A stretch of DNA of 64,000 nt from Megachile rotundata. Lineage: Eukaryota > Arthropoda > Insecta > Hymenoptera > Megachilidae. The notes beneath the pieces are model-generated. The model was not told the origin of the DNA. It worked only from the letters and a program-made list of their open reading frames with translations, and did not search any database. The stretch is from positions 1,178,001-1,242,000 of the forward strand of contig NC_134993.1 of the NCBI RefSeq assembly GCF_050947335.1. Reading direction: 5' to 3'. This document shows, piece by piece, positions 1-17,000 of the stretch (position 1 is its first letter; every line of letters starts with the position of its first letter). Both the position numbers and the translations under genes were made by a program.

Positions 1-2665
1 AAACACCATCACACAATCACAATCACACAATCAAGGTCACACAATGACGATCACACAATCACCATCACACAATCACGACCACTCAATCACGATCACACAA
101 TCACGATCACACAATCACGTTCACACAATCACAAACACAGAGTCGCGATCACACGATCACGATCACACAACCACGATCACACAGTCACGACCACACAATC
201 ACGATCACACAGTCACGATCACACAATCAGAGTCACACAATCACAATCACACAACCACAATCACACAATCACACAGTCGCAATCCCACAATCACGACCAC
301 ACAGTCACGATCACACAATCACAATCATACAATCACAATCACACAATCACATTAACACAATCAGGCAATCACACAGTCACACAATCACGATCACACAATC
401 ACGATCACACAATCACAATCACGCAATCACGATCACACAATCACGACCACACAATCACGATCACACAATCACGATCACACAATCACAAACACACAGTCGC
501 GATCACACTATCACGATCACACAATCACAGTCACACAATCACAATCACACAATCACAATCACAATCACGATCACACAGTCACGAACACACCATCACGATC
601 ATACAATCAAGGTCACACAATGACGATCACACAATCACCATCACACAATCACGATCAGTCAATCACAATCACACAATCACAAACACACAGTCGCGATCAC
701 ACGATCACGATCGCACGACCACGATCACACGATCACGATCACACAATCACAATCACACAATCAAGGTCACACAATGACGATCACACCATCACCATCACAC
801 AATCACGACCACACAATCACGATCACACAATTACAATCACACAATCACAATATCACAATCGCAATCACACAATCACAATATCACAATCAGACAATCACAC
901 AATCACACAATCACACAATCACGATCACACTATCACGATCACACAATCACGATCACACAATCACGTTCACACAATCACAAACACACAGTCGCGATCACTC
1001 GATCACGATCACACGATCACGATCACACAATCACAATCACACAATCAAGGTCACACAATGACGATCACACCATCACCATCACACAATCACGACCACACAA
1101 TCACGATCACACAATCACAATCACACAATCACAATATCACAATCGCAATCACACAATCACAATATCACAATCAGACAATCACACAATCACACAATCACAC
1201 AATCACGATCACACTATCACGATCACACAATCACGATCACACAATCACGATCACACAACCACGATCACATAGTCACGATCACACAATCACGATCACACAG
1301 TCGCGATCACACAATCAGAGTCACACAATCACAATCACACAACCACAATCACACAATCACACAGTCACAATCCCACAATCACGAACACACAGTCGCGATC
1401 ACACAATCACAATCATACAATCACAATCACACAATCACATTAACAGAATCAGACAATCACACAGTCACACAATCACGATCACAAAATAACGATCACACAA
1501 TCACGATCACACAATCACGATCACACAATCACGATCACACAATCACGATCACACAATCACGATCACACAATCACAATCACACAATCAAAATCACACAATC
1601 ACAATCACACAATCAAGGCCACACAATGACGATCACACAATCACCATCACACAATCTCGACCACACAATCACGATTACACAATCACGATCACACAATCAC
1701 GTTCACACAATCGCAAACACACAGTCGCGATCACTCGATCACGATCACACAATCGCGATCACACAATCACGATCACTCAATCACAATCACACAATCACAA
1801 ACACACAGTCGCGATCACACGATCACGATCACACGATCACGATCACACAATCACAATCACACAATCGTTATCACACAATCACGATCACACAATCACGATC
1901 ACACAATCACAATCACACAATCACAATCACACAATCAAGGTCACACAATGACGATCACACAATCACCATCACACAATCACGATCACACAATCACAATCAC
2001 ACAATCACGATCACACAATCACGATCACACAATCACGATCACACAAACACGATCACACGATCACAATCACACAATCACAAACACCCAGTCGCGATCACAC
2101 GATCACGATCACACGATCACGATCACACGATCGCGATCACACGATCACGATCACACGATCACGATCACACAATCACAATCACACAATCAAGATCACACAA
2201 TGACGATCACACCATCACCATCACACAATCACGACCACACAATCACGATCACACAATCACGTTCACACAATCACAAACACACAGTCGCGATCACTCGATC
2301 ACGATCACACAATAACGATCACACAATCACAATCACACAATCACAATCACACAATCACAATCACACAATCACAATCACACAATCACAATCACACAATCAA
2401 GGTCACACAATGACGATCACACAATCACGATCACACAATCATGATCACACAATCACGATCACACAATCTCGACCACACAATCACGATCACACAAACACGA
2501 TCACACAATCACTATCACACAATCACTATCACACAATCACGATCACACAATTACGATCACACAATCACAATCACGCAGTCACACTATCACAATCACAATC
2601 ACAATCACAATCACAATCACACAATCACACAATCACAATCCCACAATCACAATCACACAATCACA
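1..2665 (+). repeat. Higher-order block A, copy 1
   Basis: This block recurs 4292 bp downstream at 4293-6957. Markers keep the same spacing in both copies: ATGAC variants at 44, 620, 774, 1626 and 1948 recur at 4336, 4912, 5066, 5918 and 6240. The conceptual translations between these markers are also the same, so the copies look identical or nearly so. The first clear mismatch is at 2666 (A) against 6958 (G). The start at position 1 is only the window edge; the true block may extend upstream. Confidence 0.92.
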
Positions 2666-2667
2666 AT

Positions 2668-4708
2668 CACACAGTCACAATCCCACAATCACGATCACAC
2701 AATCACGATCGCACAGTCACGATCACACGATCACGATCACACAATCACATTCACACAATCACAATCACACAATCACGATCACACAGTCACCATCACACAA
2801 CCACCATCACACAATCACGATCACACAATCAAGGTCACACAATGACGATCGCACAATCACCATTACACAATCACGATTACACAATCACAATCACACAATC
2901 ACGATCACACAATCACGATCACACAATCACAATCACACAATCAAGGTCACACAATGACGATCACACCATCACCATCACACAATCACGACCACACAATCAC
3001 GATCACACAATCACAAACACACAATCACAATCTCACAATCACAATCACACAATCACAATCACACAATCACAATCACACAATCACAATCACACAATCACAA
3101 TCCTACAATCACAATCCCACAATCACAATCACACAACCACAATCGCACAATCACGCAGTCACAATCCCACAATCACGATCACACAATCACGATCACACAA
3201 TCACAATCACAATCACGATCACACAGTCACGATCACACAATCAGAGTCACACAATCACAATCACACAACCACAATCACACAATCACACAGTCACAATCCC
3301 ACAATCACGATCACACAATCACGACCACACAGTCACGATCACACGATCACGATAACACAATCAAGGTCACACAATGACGATCACACCATCACCATCACAC
3401 AATCACGACCACAGAATCACGATCACACAATCACGATCACACAATCACGTTCACACAATCACAAACACACAGTCGCGATCACTCGATCACGATCACACGA
3501 TCACGATCACACAATCACAATCACACAATCAAGGTCACACAATGACGATCACACCATCACCATCACACAATCACGACCACATAATCACGATCACACAATC
3601 ACAATCACACAATCACAATCTCACAATCACAATCACACAATCACAATCACACAATCACAATCACACAATCACAATCACACAATCACAATCACACAATCAC
3701 AATCCTACAATCACAATCCCACAATCACAATCACACAACCACAATCGCACAATCACGCAGTCACAATCCCACAATCACGATCACACAATCACGATCACAC
3801 AATCACAATCACAATCACGATCACACAGTCACGATCACACAATCACAATCCCACAATCACAATCACACAATCACGATCACACAGTCACCATCACACAATC
3901 ACCATCACACAATCACGATCACACAATCAAGGTCACACAATGACGATCACACCATCACCGTCACACAATCACGACCACATAATCACGATCACACAATCAC
4001 AATCACACAATCACAATATCACAATCGCAATCACACAATCACAATATCACAATCAGACAATCACACAATCACACAATCACACAATCACGATCACACAATC
4101 ACGATCACACAATCACGATCACACAATCACGATCACACAATCACGATCACACAATCACGATCACACAATCACGATCACACAATCACGATCACACAATCAC
4201 GATCACACAATCACGGTCACACAATCACGATCACACAATCACGATCACACAATCACGACCACACAATGACGATCACACAATCACCATCACACAAACACCA
4301 TCACACAATCACAATCACACAATCAAGGTCACACAATGACGATCACACAATCACCATCACACAATCACGACCACTCAATCACGATCACACAATCACGATC
4401 ACACAATCACGTTCACACAATCACAAACACAGAGTCGCGATCACACGATCACGATCACACAACCACGATCACACAGTCACGACCACACAATCACGATCAC
4501 ACAGTCACGATCACACAATCAGAGTCACACAATCACAATCACACAACCACAATCACACAATCACACAGTCGCAATCCCACAATCACGACCACACAGTCAC
4601 GATCACACAATCACAATCATACAATCACAATCACACAATCACATTAACACAATCAGGCAATCACACAGTCACACAATCACGATCACACAATCACGATCAC
4701 ACAATCAC
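2668..4708 (+). repeat. Higher-order block B, copy 1
   Basis: This block matches 33137-35177 at a constant offset of 30469 and 10256-12108 at offsets 7588 then 7602. Diagnostic markers in order are cagtcacaatccc (2672), aatgacgatcgcac (2843), ccatcaccatc after ATG 2954, a second such ATG at 3374, aatatcac repeats near 4015-4050, a run of cacgatcacacaat units at about 4080-4260, and the caaacacc marker near 4292. The change of offset by 14 bp against the 10.3-kb copy is one unit gained or lost. Block B starts almost exactly where the 4292-bp match of block A stops. Confidence 0.88.
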
Positions 4709-6957
4709 AATCACGCAATCACGATCACACAATCACGACCACACAATCACGATCACACAATCACGATCACACAATCACAAACACACAGTCGCGATCACAC
4801 TATCACGATCACACAATCACAGTCACACAATCACAATCACACAATCACAATCACAATCACGATCACACAGTCACGAACACACCATCACGATCATACAATC
4901 AAGGTCACACAATGACGATCACACAATCACCATCACACAATCACGATCAGTCAATCACAATCACACAATCACAAACACACAGTCGCGATCACACGATCAC
5001 GATCGCACGACCACGATCACACGATCACGATCACACAATCACAATCACACAATCAAGGTCACACAATGACGATCACACCATCACCATCACACAATCACGA
5101 CCACACAATCACGATCACACAATTACAATCACACAATCACAATATCACAATCGCAATCACACAATCACAATATCACAATCAGACAATCACACAATCACAC
5201 AATCACACAATCACGATCACACTATCACGATCACACAATCACGATCACACAATCACGTTCACACAATCACAAACACACAGTCGCGATCACTCGATCACGA
5301 TCACACGATCACGATCACACAATCACAATCACACAATCAAGGTCACACAATGACGATCACACCATCACCATCACACAATCACGACCACACAATCACGATC
5401 ACACAATCACAATCACACAATCACAATATCACAATCGCAATCACACAATCACAATATCACAATCAGACAATCACACAATCACACAATCACACAATCACGA
5501 TCACACTATCACGATCACACAATCACGATCACACAATCACGATCACACAACCACGATCACATAGTCACGATCACACAATCACGATCACACAGTCGCGATC
5601 ACACAATCAGAGTCACACAATCACAATCACACAACCACAATCACACAATCACACAGTCACAATCCCACAATCACGAACACACAGTCGCGATCACACAATC
5701 ACAATCATACAATCACAATCACACAATCACATTAACAGAATCAGACAATCACACAGTCACACAATCACGATCACAAAATAACGATCACACAATCACGATC
5801 ACACAATCACGATCACACAATCACGATCACACAATCACGATCACACAATCACGATCACACAATCACAATCACACAATCAAAATCACACAATCACAATCAC
5901 ACAATCAAGGCCACACAATGACGATCACACAATCACCATCACACAATCTCGACCACACAATCACGATTACACAATCACGATCACACAATCACGTTCACAC
6001 AATCGCAAACACACAGTCGCGATCACTCGATCACGATCACACAATCGCGATCACACAATCACGATCACTCAATCACAATCACACAATCACAAACACACAG
6101 TCGCGATCACACGATCACGATCACACGATCACGATCACACAATCACAATCACACAATCGTTATCACACAATCACGATCACACAATCACGATCACACAATC
6201 ACAATCACACAATCACAATCACACAATCAAGGTCACACAATGACGATCACACAATCACCATCACACAATCACGATCACACAATCACAATCACACAATCAC
6301 GATCACACAATCACGATCACACAATCACGATCACACAAACACGATCACACGATCACAATCACACAATCACAAACACCCAGTCGCGATCACACGATCACGA
6401 TCACACGATCACGATCACACGATCGCGATCACACGATCACGATCACACGATCACGATCACACAATCACAATCACACAATCAAGATCACACAATGACGATC
6501 ACACCATCACCATCACACAATCACGACCACACAATCACGATCACACAATCACGTTCACACAATCACAAACACACAGTCGCGATCACTCGATCACGATCAC
6601 ACAATAACGATCACACAATCACAATCACACAATCACAATCACACAATCACAATCACACAATCACAATCACACAATCACAATCACACAATCAAGGTCACAC
6701 AATGACGATCACACAATCACGATCACACAATCATGATCACACAATCACGATCACACAATCTCGACCACACAATCACGATCACACAAACACGATCACACAA
6801 TCACTATCACACAATCACTATCACACAATCACGATCACACAATTACGATCACACAATCACAATCACGCAGTCACACTATCACAATCACAATCACAATCAC
6901 AATCACAATCACACAATCACACAATCACAATCCCACAATCACAATCACACAATCACA
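4293..6957 (+). repeat. Higher-order block A, copy 2
   Basis: This is the second copy of block A, beginning with the same aaacaccatcac string that opens the window and following it base for base as far as I can compare. After 6957 the sequence continues with two cagtc variant units that are absent from copy 1. It then matches the block D lineage at 20996-21478 (offset 14038). Confidence 0.92.
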
Positions 6958-7440
6958 GTCACACAATCACAGTCACACAATCACACAGTCACAATCCCAC
7001 AATCACGATCACACAATCACGATCGCACAGTCACGATCACACGATCACGATCACACAATCACAATCACACAATCACAATCACACAATCACGATCACACAG
7101 TCACCATCACACAATCACCATCACACAATCACGATCACACAATCAAGGTCACACAATGACGATCACACAATCACCATCACACAATCACGATTACACAATC
7201 ACAATCACACAATCACGATCACACAATCACAATCACGCAATCACGATCACACAATCACGACCACACAATCACGATCACACAATCACGATCACACAATCAC
7301 AAACACACAGTCGCGATCACACTATCACGATCACACAATCACAGTCACACAATCACAATCACACAATCACAATCACAATCACGATCACACAGTCACGAAC
7401 ACAAAATCACGATCACACAATCAAGGTCACACAATGACGA
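6733..7440 (+). repeat. Block D variant string
   Basis: This string matches 20771-21478 at offset 14038; for example tctcgacc at 6759 and 20797 and the cacagtc unit at 6958 and 20996. Related strings lie at 2441-2845, 22519-22950, 37320-37670, 45266-45973 and 46992-47420. The string contains cactatcac doublets, aattacgatc, a run of 6-bp caatca modules near 6890-6910, and the gatcgcacag marker near 7021. It overlaps the end of block A copy 2, which shows that block boundaries differ between copies. Confidence 0.85.
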
Positions 7441-8159
7441 TCACACAATCACGATCATTCAATCACAATCACACAATCAAAATCACACAATCACAATCAC
7501 ACAATCAAGGTCACACAATGACGATCACACAATCACCATCACACAATCTCGACCTCACAATCACGATCACACAATCACGATCACACAATCACGACCACAC
7601 AATCACGATCACACAATTACAATCACACAATCACAATATCACAATCGCAATCACACAATCACAATATCACAATCAGACAGTCACACAATCACACAATCAC
7701 ACAATCACGATCACACTATCACGATCACACAATCACGATCACACAATCACGTTCACACAATCACAAACACACAGTCGCGATCACTCGATCACGATCACAC
7801 GATCACGATCACACAGTCAGGATCACACAATCACGATCACACAGTCACGATCACACAATCAGAGTCACACAATCACAATCACACAACCACAATCACACAA
7901 TCAAAATCACACAATCACAATCACACAATCAAGGTCACACAATGACGATCACACAATCACCATCACACAATCTCGACCACACAATCACGATCACACAATC
8001 ACGATCACACAATCACGTTCACACAATCGCAAACACACAGTCGCGATCACTCGATCACGATCACACAATCACGATCACACAATCACGATCACTCAATCAC
8101 AATCACACAATCACAAACACACAGTCGCGATCACACGATCACGATCACACGATCACGAT
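7441..8159 (+). repeat. Mixed-unit 14-bp repeat segment
   Basis: This segment has the same 14-bp unit with an unusual order of variants. It carries a gatcattc variant at 7452, a tctcgacctc variant at 7547-7556, and a cacagtcagg variant at 7814. Its parts resemble pieces of blocks A and C, but I did not find one long co-linear partner. No gene or unique sequence is present. Confidence 0.75.
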
Positions 8160-9130
8160 CACACAATCACAATCACACAATCGTTATCACACAATCACGA
8201 TCACACAATCACGATCACACAATCACAATCACACAATCACAATCACACAATCAAGGTCACACAATGACGATCACACAATCACCATCACACAATCACGATC
8301 ACACAATCACGATCACACAATCACGATCACACAATCACGATCACACAATCACGATCACACAAACACCATCACACGATCACAATCACACAATCACAAACAC
8401 ACAGTCGCGATCACACGATCACGATCACACGATCACGATCACACGATCGCGATCACACGATCACGATCACACGATCACTATCACACAATCACAATCACAC
8501 AATCAAGGTCACACAATGACGATCACACCATCACCATCACACAATCACGACCACACAATCACGATCACACAATCACGTTCACACAATCACAAACACACAG
8601 TCGCGATCACTCGATCACGATCACACAATGACGATCACACAGTCACTATCACACAACCACAATCACACAATCACAATATCACAATCGCAATCACACAATC
8701 ACAATAACACAATCAGACAATCACACAATCACACAATCACACAATCACGATCACACAATCATGATCACACAATCACGATCACACAATCACGATCACACAA
8801 TTACGATCACACAATCACAGTCACACAATCACAATCACACAATCACAATTACACAAACACGATCACACAATCACGATCACACAATCACGATCACACAATC
8901 ACACAATCACACAATCACAATCACACAATCACACAGTCACAATCCCACAATCACGATCACACAATCACGATCACACAGTCACGATCACACAATCACGATC
9001 ACACAATCACAGTCACACAATCACAATCACACAGTCACAATCACAATCACGATCACACAAACACGATCACACAATCACGATCACACAATCTCGACGACAC
9101 AATCACGATCACACAAACACGATTACACAA
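8160..9130 (+). repeat. Higher-order block E, copy 1
   Basis: This block matches 15380-16350 at offset 7220 (for example tcgttatc at 8181 and 15401, and ATG at 8264, 8628 and 8761 against 15484, 15848 and 15981). It also matches about 32000-32970. It includes the dense CpG stretch of cacacgatcacgat units near 8410-8480 with a gatcgcgatc marker. Single differences occur, for example tcgacgac here against tcgaccac at 16310. Confidence 0.85.
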
Positions 9131-10255
9131 TCACAATCACACAATCACGATCACACAATCACGATCACACAATCACAATCACACAATCAAGGTCACACAA
9201 TGACGATCACACCATCACCATCACACAATCACGACCACACAATCACGATCACACAATCACAAACACACAATCACTATCTCACAATCACAATCACACAATC
9301 ACAATCACACAATCACAATCACACAATCACAATCACACAATCACAATCCTACAATCACAATCCCACAATCACAATCACACAACCACAATCGCACAATCAC
9401 GCAGTCTCAATCCCACAATCACGATCACATAATCACGATCACACAATCACGATCACACAATCAAAATCACAATCACGATCACACAGTCACGATCACACAA
9501 TCAGAGTCACACAATCACAATCACACAACCACAATCACACAATCACACAGTCACAATCCCACAATCACGATCACACAATCACGACCACACAGTCACGATC
9601 ACACGATCACGATAACACAATCAAGGTCACACAATGACGATCACACCATCACCATCACACAATCACGACCACACAATCACGATCACACAATCACGATCAC
9701 ACAATCACGTTCACACAATCACAAACACACAGTCGCGATCACTCGATCACGATCACACGATCACGATCACACAATCACAATCACACAATCAAGGTCACAC
9801 AATGACGATCACACCATCACCATCACGCAATCACGACCACACAATCACAATCACACAATCACAATCACACAATCACACAGTCACAATCACACAGTCACAA
9901 TCCCACAATCACGATCACACAATCACGATCACACAGTCACGATCACACAATCACGATCACACAATCACAGTCACACAATCACAATCACACAGTCACAATC
10001 ACAATCACGATCACACAAACACAATCACACAATCACGATCACACAATCTCGACCACACAATCACGATCACACAAACACGATCACACAATCACTATCACAC
10101 AATCACTATCACACAATCACGATCACACAATTACGATCACACAATCACAATCACGCAGTCACACTATCGCAATCACAATCACAATCACAATCACAATCAC
10201 ACAATCACACAATCACAATCCCACAATCACAATCACACAATCACAGTCACACAAT
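9131..10255 (+). repeat. Block B/D-like mosaic segment
   Basis: The segment opens like block B (ATG at 9200 followed by ccatcaccatc), carries a second such start at 9634, and then passes into block D-type units with cactatc doublets near 10090-10115. It is a mosaic of strings seen elsewhere rather than a single co-linear copy. It contains only 14-bp family units. Confidence 0.75.
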
Positions 10256-12108
10256 CACACAGTCACAATCCCACAATCACGATCACACAATCACGATCGC
10301 ACAGTCACGATCACACGATCACGATCACACAATCACATTCACACAATCACAATCACACAATCACGATCACACAGTCACCATCACACAATCACCATCACAC
10401 AATCACGATCACACAATCAAGGTCACACAATGACGATCGCACAATCACCATTACACAATCACGATTACACAATCACAATCACACAATCACGATCACACAA
10501 TCACGATCACACAATCACAATCACACAATCAAGGTCACACAATGACGATCACACCATCACCATCACACAATCACGACCACACAATCACGATCACACAATC
10601 ACAAACACACAATCACAATCTCACAATCACAATCACACAATCACAATCACACAATCACAATCACACAATCACAATCACACAATCACAATCCTACAATCAC
10701 AATCCCACAATCACAATCACACAACCACAATCGCACAATCACGCAGTCACAATCCCACAATCACGATCACACAATCACGATCACACAATCACAATCACAA
10801 TCACGATCACACAGTCACGATCACACAATCAGAGTCACACAATCACAATCGCACAACCACAATCACACAATCACACAGTCACAATCCCACAATCACGATC
10901 ACACAATCACGACCACACAGTCACGATCACACGATCACGATAACACAATCAAGGTCACACAATGACGATCACACCATCACCATCACACAATCACGACCAC
11001 ACAATCACGATCACACAATCACGATCACACAATCACGATCACACAATCACGTTCACACAATCACAAACACACAGTCGCGATCACTCGATCACGATCACAC
11101 GATCACGATCACACAATCACAATCACACAATCAAGGTCACACAATGACGATCACACCATCACCATCACACAATCACGACCACATAATCACGATCACACAA
11201 TCACAATCACACAATCACAATCTCACAATCACAATCACACAATCACAATCACACAATCACAATCACACAATCACAATCACACAATCACAATCACACAATC
11301 ACAATCCTACAATCACAATCCCACAATCACAATCACACAACCACAATCGCACAATCACGCAGTCACAATCCCACAATCACGATCACACAATCACGATCAC
11401 ACAATCACAATCACAATCACGATCCCACAGTCACGATCACACAATCACAATCCCACAATCACAATCACACAATCACGATCACACAGTCACCATCACACAA
11501 TCACCATCACACAATCACGATCACACAATCAAGGTCACACAATGACGATCACACCATCACCGTCACACAATCACGACCACATAATCACGATCACACAATC
11601 ACAATCACACAATCACAATATCACAATCGCAATCACACAATCACAATATCACAATCAGACAATCACACAATCACACAATCACACAATCACGATCACACAA
11701 TCACGATCACACAATCACGATCACACAATCACGATCACACAATCACGATCACACAATCACGATCACACAATCACGATCACACAATCACGATCACAAAATC
11801 ACGATCACACAATCACGGTCACACAATCACGATCACACAATCACGATCACACAATCACGACCACACAATGACGATCACACAATCACCATCACACAAACAC
11901 CATCACACAATCACAATCACACAATCAAGGTCACACAATGACGATCACACAATCACCATCACACAATCACGACCACTCAATCACGATCACACAATCACGA
12001 TCACACAATCACGTTCACACAATCACAAACACAGAGTCGCGATCACACGATCACGATCACACAACCACGATCACACAGTCACGACCACACAATCACGATC
12101 ACACAGTC
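10256..12108 (+). repeat. Higher-order block B, copy 2
   Basis: This copy aligns with 2668-4506 at offset 7588, changing to 7602 between 3374 and 3940, so one 14-bp unit has been gained here. The match ends near 12108, where this copy has cagtcacaatccc and copy 1 has cagtcacgatcac. Small substitutions include acaatcgcacaacc near 10848 and gatcccacag near 11421. Confidence 0.87.
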
Positions 12109-14051
12109 ACAATCCCACAATCACACAATCACACAGTCACAATCCCACAATCACGATCACACGACCACGATCACACAATCACAATCACACAATCGTTATC
12201 ACACAATCACGATCACACAATCACGATCACACAATCACAATCACACAATCACAATCACACAATCAAGGTCACACAATGACGATCACACAATCACCATCAC
12301 ACAATCACGATCACACAATCACGATCACACAATCACGATCACACAATCACGATCACACAATCACGATCACACAAACACCATCACACGATCACAATCACAC
12401 AATCACAAACACACAGTCGCGATCACACGATCACGATCACACGATCACGATCACACGATCGCGATCACACGATCACGATCACACGATCACTATCACACAA
12501 TCACAATCACACAATCAAGGTCACACAATGACGATCACACAAACACGATCACACAATCACTATCACACAATCACTATCACACAATCACGATCACACAATT
12601 ACGATCACACAATCACAATCACGCAGTCACACTATCGCAATCACAATCACAATCACAATCACAATCACACAATCACACAATCACAATCCCACAATCACAA
12701 TCACACAATCACAGTCACACAATCACACAGTCACAATCCCACAATCACGATCACACAATCACGATCGCACAGTCACGATCACACGATCACGATCACACAA
12801 TCACATTCACACAATCACAATCACACAATCACGATCACACAGTCACCATCACACAATCACCATCACACAATCACGATCACACAATCAAGGTCACACAATG
12901 ACGATCGCACAATCACCATTACACAATCACGATTACACAATCACAATCACACAATCACGATCACACAATCACGATCACACAATCACAATCACACAATCAA
13001 GGTCACACAATGACGATCACACCATCACCATCACACAATCACGACCACACAATCACGATCACACAATCACAAACACACAATCACAATCTCACAATCACAA
13101 TCACACAATCACAATCACACAATCACAATCACACAATCACAATCACACAATCACAATCCTACAATCACAATCCCACAATCACAATCACACAACCACAATC
13201 GCACAATCACGCAGTCACAATCCCACAATCACGATCACACAATCACGATCACACAATCACAATCACAATCACGATTACACAGTCACGATCACACAATCAG
13301 AGTCACACAATCACAATCACACAACCACAATCACACAATCACACAGTCACAATCCCACAATCACGATCACACAATCACGACCACACAGTCACGATCACAC
13401 GATCACGATAACACAATCAAGGTCACACAATGACGATCACACCATCACCATCACACAATCACGACCACACAATCACGATCACACAATCACGATCACACAA
13501 TCACGTTCACACAATCACAAACACACAGTCGCGAACACTCGATCACGATCACACGATCACGATCACACAATCACAATCACACAATCAAGGTCACACAATG
13601 ACGATCACACCATCACCATCACACAATCACGACCACATAATCACGATCACACAATCACAATCACACAATCACAATCTCACAATCACAATCACACAATCAC
13701 AATCACACAATCACAATCACACAATCACAATCACACAATCACAATCACACAATCACAATCCTACAATCACAATCCCACAATCACAATCACACAACCACAA
13801 TCGCACAATCACGCAGTCACAATCCCACAATCACGATCACACAATCACGATCACACAATCACAATCACAATCACGATCACACAGTCACCATCACACAATC
13901 ACCATCACACAATCACGATCACACAATCAAGGTCACACAATGACGATCGCACAATCACCATTACACAATCACGATTACACAATCACAATCACACAATCAC
14001 GATCACACAATCACGATCACACAATCACAATCACACAATCAAGGTCACACA
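12109..14051 (+). repeat. Rearranged B/E mosaic with an internal deletion junction
   Basis: Up to ATG 12528 the segment follows the lineage at 15.3-15.74 kb (offset 3208). From 12541 it follows the lineage starting at 16335 (offset 3794). About 586 bp present in the later copy are therefore missing here. Downstream it carries block B-like starts at 12898, 13010 and 13430, and a shorter fusion near 13880-13945, where cagtcaccatc units directly precede a second gatcgcac start. Confidence 0.8.
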
Positions 14052-17000
14052 ATGACGATCACACCATCACCATCACACAATCACGACCACACAATCACGA
14101 TCACACAATCACAAACACACAATCACAATCTCACAATCACAATCACACAATCACAATCACACAATCACAATCACACAATCACAATCACACAATCACAATC
14201 ACACAATCACAATCCTACAATCACAATCCCACAATCACAATCACACAACCACAATCGCACAATCACGCAGTCACAATCCCACAATCACGATCACACAATC
14301 ACGATCACACAATCACAATCACAATCACGATCACACAGTCACGATCACACAATCAGAGTCACACAATCACAATCACACAACCACAATCACACAATCACAC
14401 AGTCACAATCCCACAATCACGATCACACAATCACGACCACACAGTCACGATCACACGATCACGATAACACAATCAAGGTCACACAATGACGATCACACCA
14501 TCACCATCACACAATCACGACCACACAATCACGATCACACAATCACGATCACACAATCACGTTCACACAATCACAAACACACAGTCGCGATCACTCGATC
14601 ACGATCACACGATCACGATCACACAATCACAATCACACAATCAAGGTCACACAATGACGATCACACCATCACCATCACACAATCACGATCACACAATCAC
14701 AATCACAATCACGATCACACAGTCACGATCACACAATCACAATCCCACAATCACAATCACACAATCACGATCACACAGTCACCATCACACAATCACCATC
14801 ACACAATCACGATCACACAATCAAGGTCACACAATGACGATCACACCATCACCGTCACACAATCACGACCACATAATCACGATCACACAATCACAATCAC
14901 ACAATCACAATATCACAATCGCAATCACACAATCACAATATCACAATCAGACAATCACACAATCACACAATCACACAATCACGATCACACAATCACGATC
15001 ACACAATCACGATCACACAATCACGATCACACAATCACGATCACACAATCACGATCACACAATCACGACCACACAATGACGATCACACAATCACCATCAC
15101 ACAAACACCATCACACAATCACAATCACACAATCAAGGTCACACAATGACGATCACACAATCACCATCACACAATCACGACCACTCAATCACGATCACAC
15201 AATCACGATCACACAATCACGTTCACACAATCACAAACACAGAGTCGCGATCACACGATCACGATCACACAACCACGATCACACAGTCACGACCACACAA
15301 TCACGATCACACAGTCACAATCCCACAATCACACAATCACACAGTCACAATCCCACAATCACGATCACACGATCACGATCACACAATCACAATCACACAA
15401 TCGTTATCACACAATCACGATCACACAATCACGATCACACAATCACAATCACACAATCACAATCACACAATCAAGGTCACACAATGACGATCACACAATC
15501 ACCATCACACAATCACGATCACACAATCACGATCACACAATCACGATCACACAATCACGATCACACAATCACGATCACACAAACACCATCACACGATCAC
15601 AATCACACAATCACAAACACACAGTCGCGATCACACGATCACGATCACACGATCACGATCACACGATCGCGATCACACGATCACGATCACACGATCACTA
15701 TCACACAATCACAATCACACAATCAAGGTCACACAATGACGATCACACCATCACCATCACACAATCACGACCACACAATCACGATCACACAATCACGTTC
15801 ACACAATCACAAACACACAGTCGCGATCACTCGATCACGATCACACAATGACGATCACACAGTCACTATCACACAACCACAATCACACAATCACAATATC
15901 ACAATCGCAATCACACAATCACAATAACACAATCAGAAAATCACACAATCACACAATCACACAATCACGATCACACAATCATGATCACACAATCACGATC
16001 ACACAATCACGATCACACAATTACGATCACACAATCACAGTCACACAATCACAATCACACAATCACAATTACACAAACACGATCACACAATCACGATCAC
16101 ACAATCACGATCACACAATCACACAATCACACAATCACAATCACACAATCACACAGTCACAATCCCACAATCACGATCACACAATCACGATCACACAGTC
16201 ACGATCACACAATCACGATCACACAATCACAGTCACACAATCACAATCACACAGTCACAATCACAATCACGATCACACAAACACAATCACACAATCACGA
16301 TCACACAATCTCGACCACACAATCACGATCACACAAACACGATCACACAATCACTATCACACAATCACTATCACACAATCACGATCACACAATTACGATC
16401 ACACAATCACAATCACGCAGTCACACTATCGCAGTCACAATCACAATCACAATCACAATCACACAATCACACAATCACAATCCCACAATCACAATCACAC
16501 AATCACAGTCACACAATCACACAGTCACAATCCCACAATCACGATCACACAATCACGATCGCACAGTCACGATCACACGATCACGATCACACAATCACAT
16601 TCACACAATCACAATCACACAATCACGATCACACAGTCACCATCACACAATCACCATCACACAATCACGATCACACAATCAAGGTCACACAATGACGATC
16701 GCACAATCACCATTACACAATCACGATTACACAATCACAATCACACAATCACGATCACACAATCACGATCACACAATCACAATCACACAATCAAGGTCAC
16801 ACAATGACGATCACACCATCACCATCACACAATCACGACCACACAATCACGATCACACAATCACAAACACACAATCACAATCTCACAATCACAATCACAC
16901 AATCACAATCACACAATCACAATCACACAATCACAATCACACAATCACAATCCTACAATCACAATCCCACAATCACAATCACACAACCACAATCGCACAA

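Noticed and set aside
3470..3480. TCGCGA palindromes (cagtcgcgatc) as regulatory sites
   Set aside because: They recur many times within the same higher-order strings and are inherited with those blocks. Nothing indicates a regulated gene nearby.
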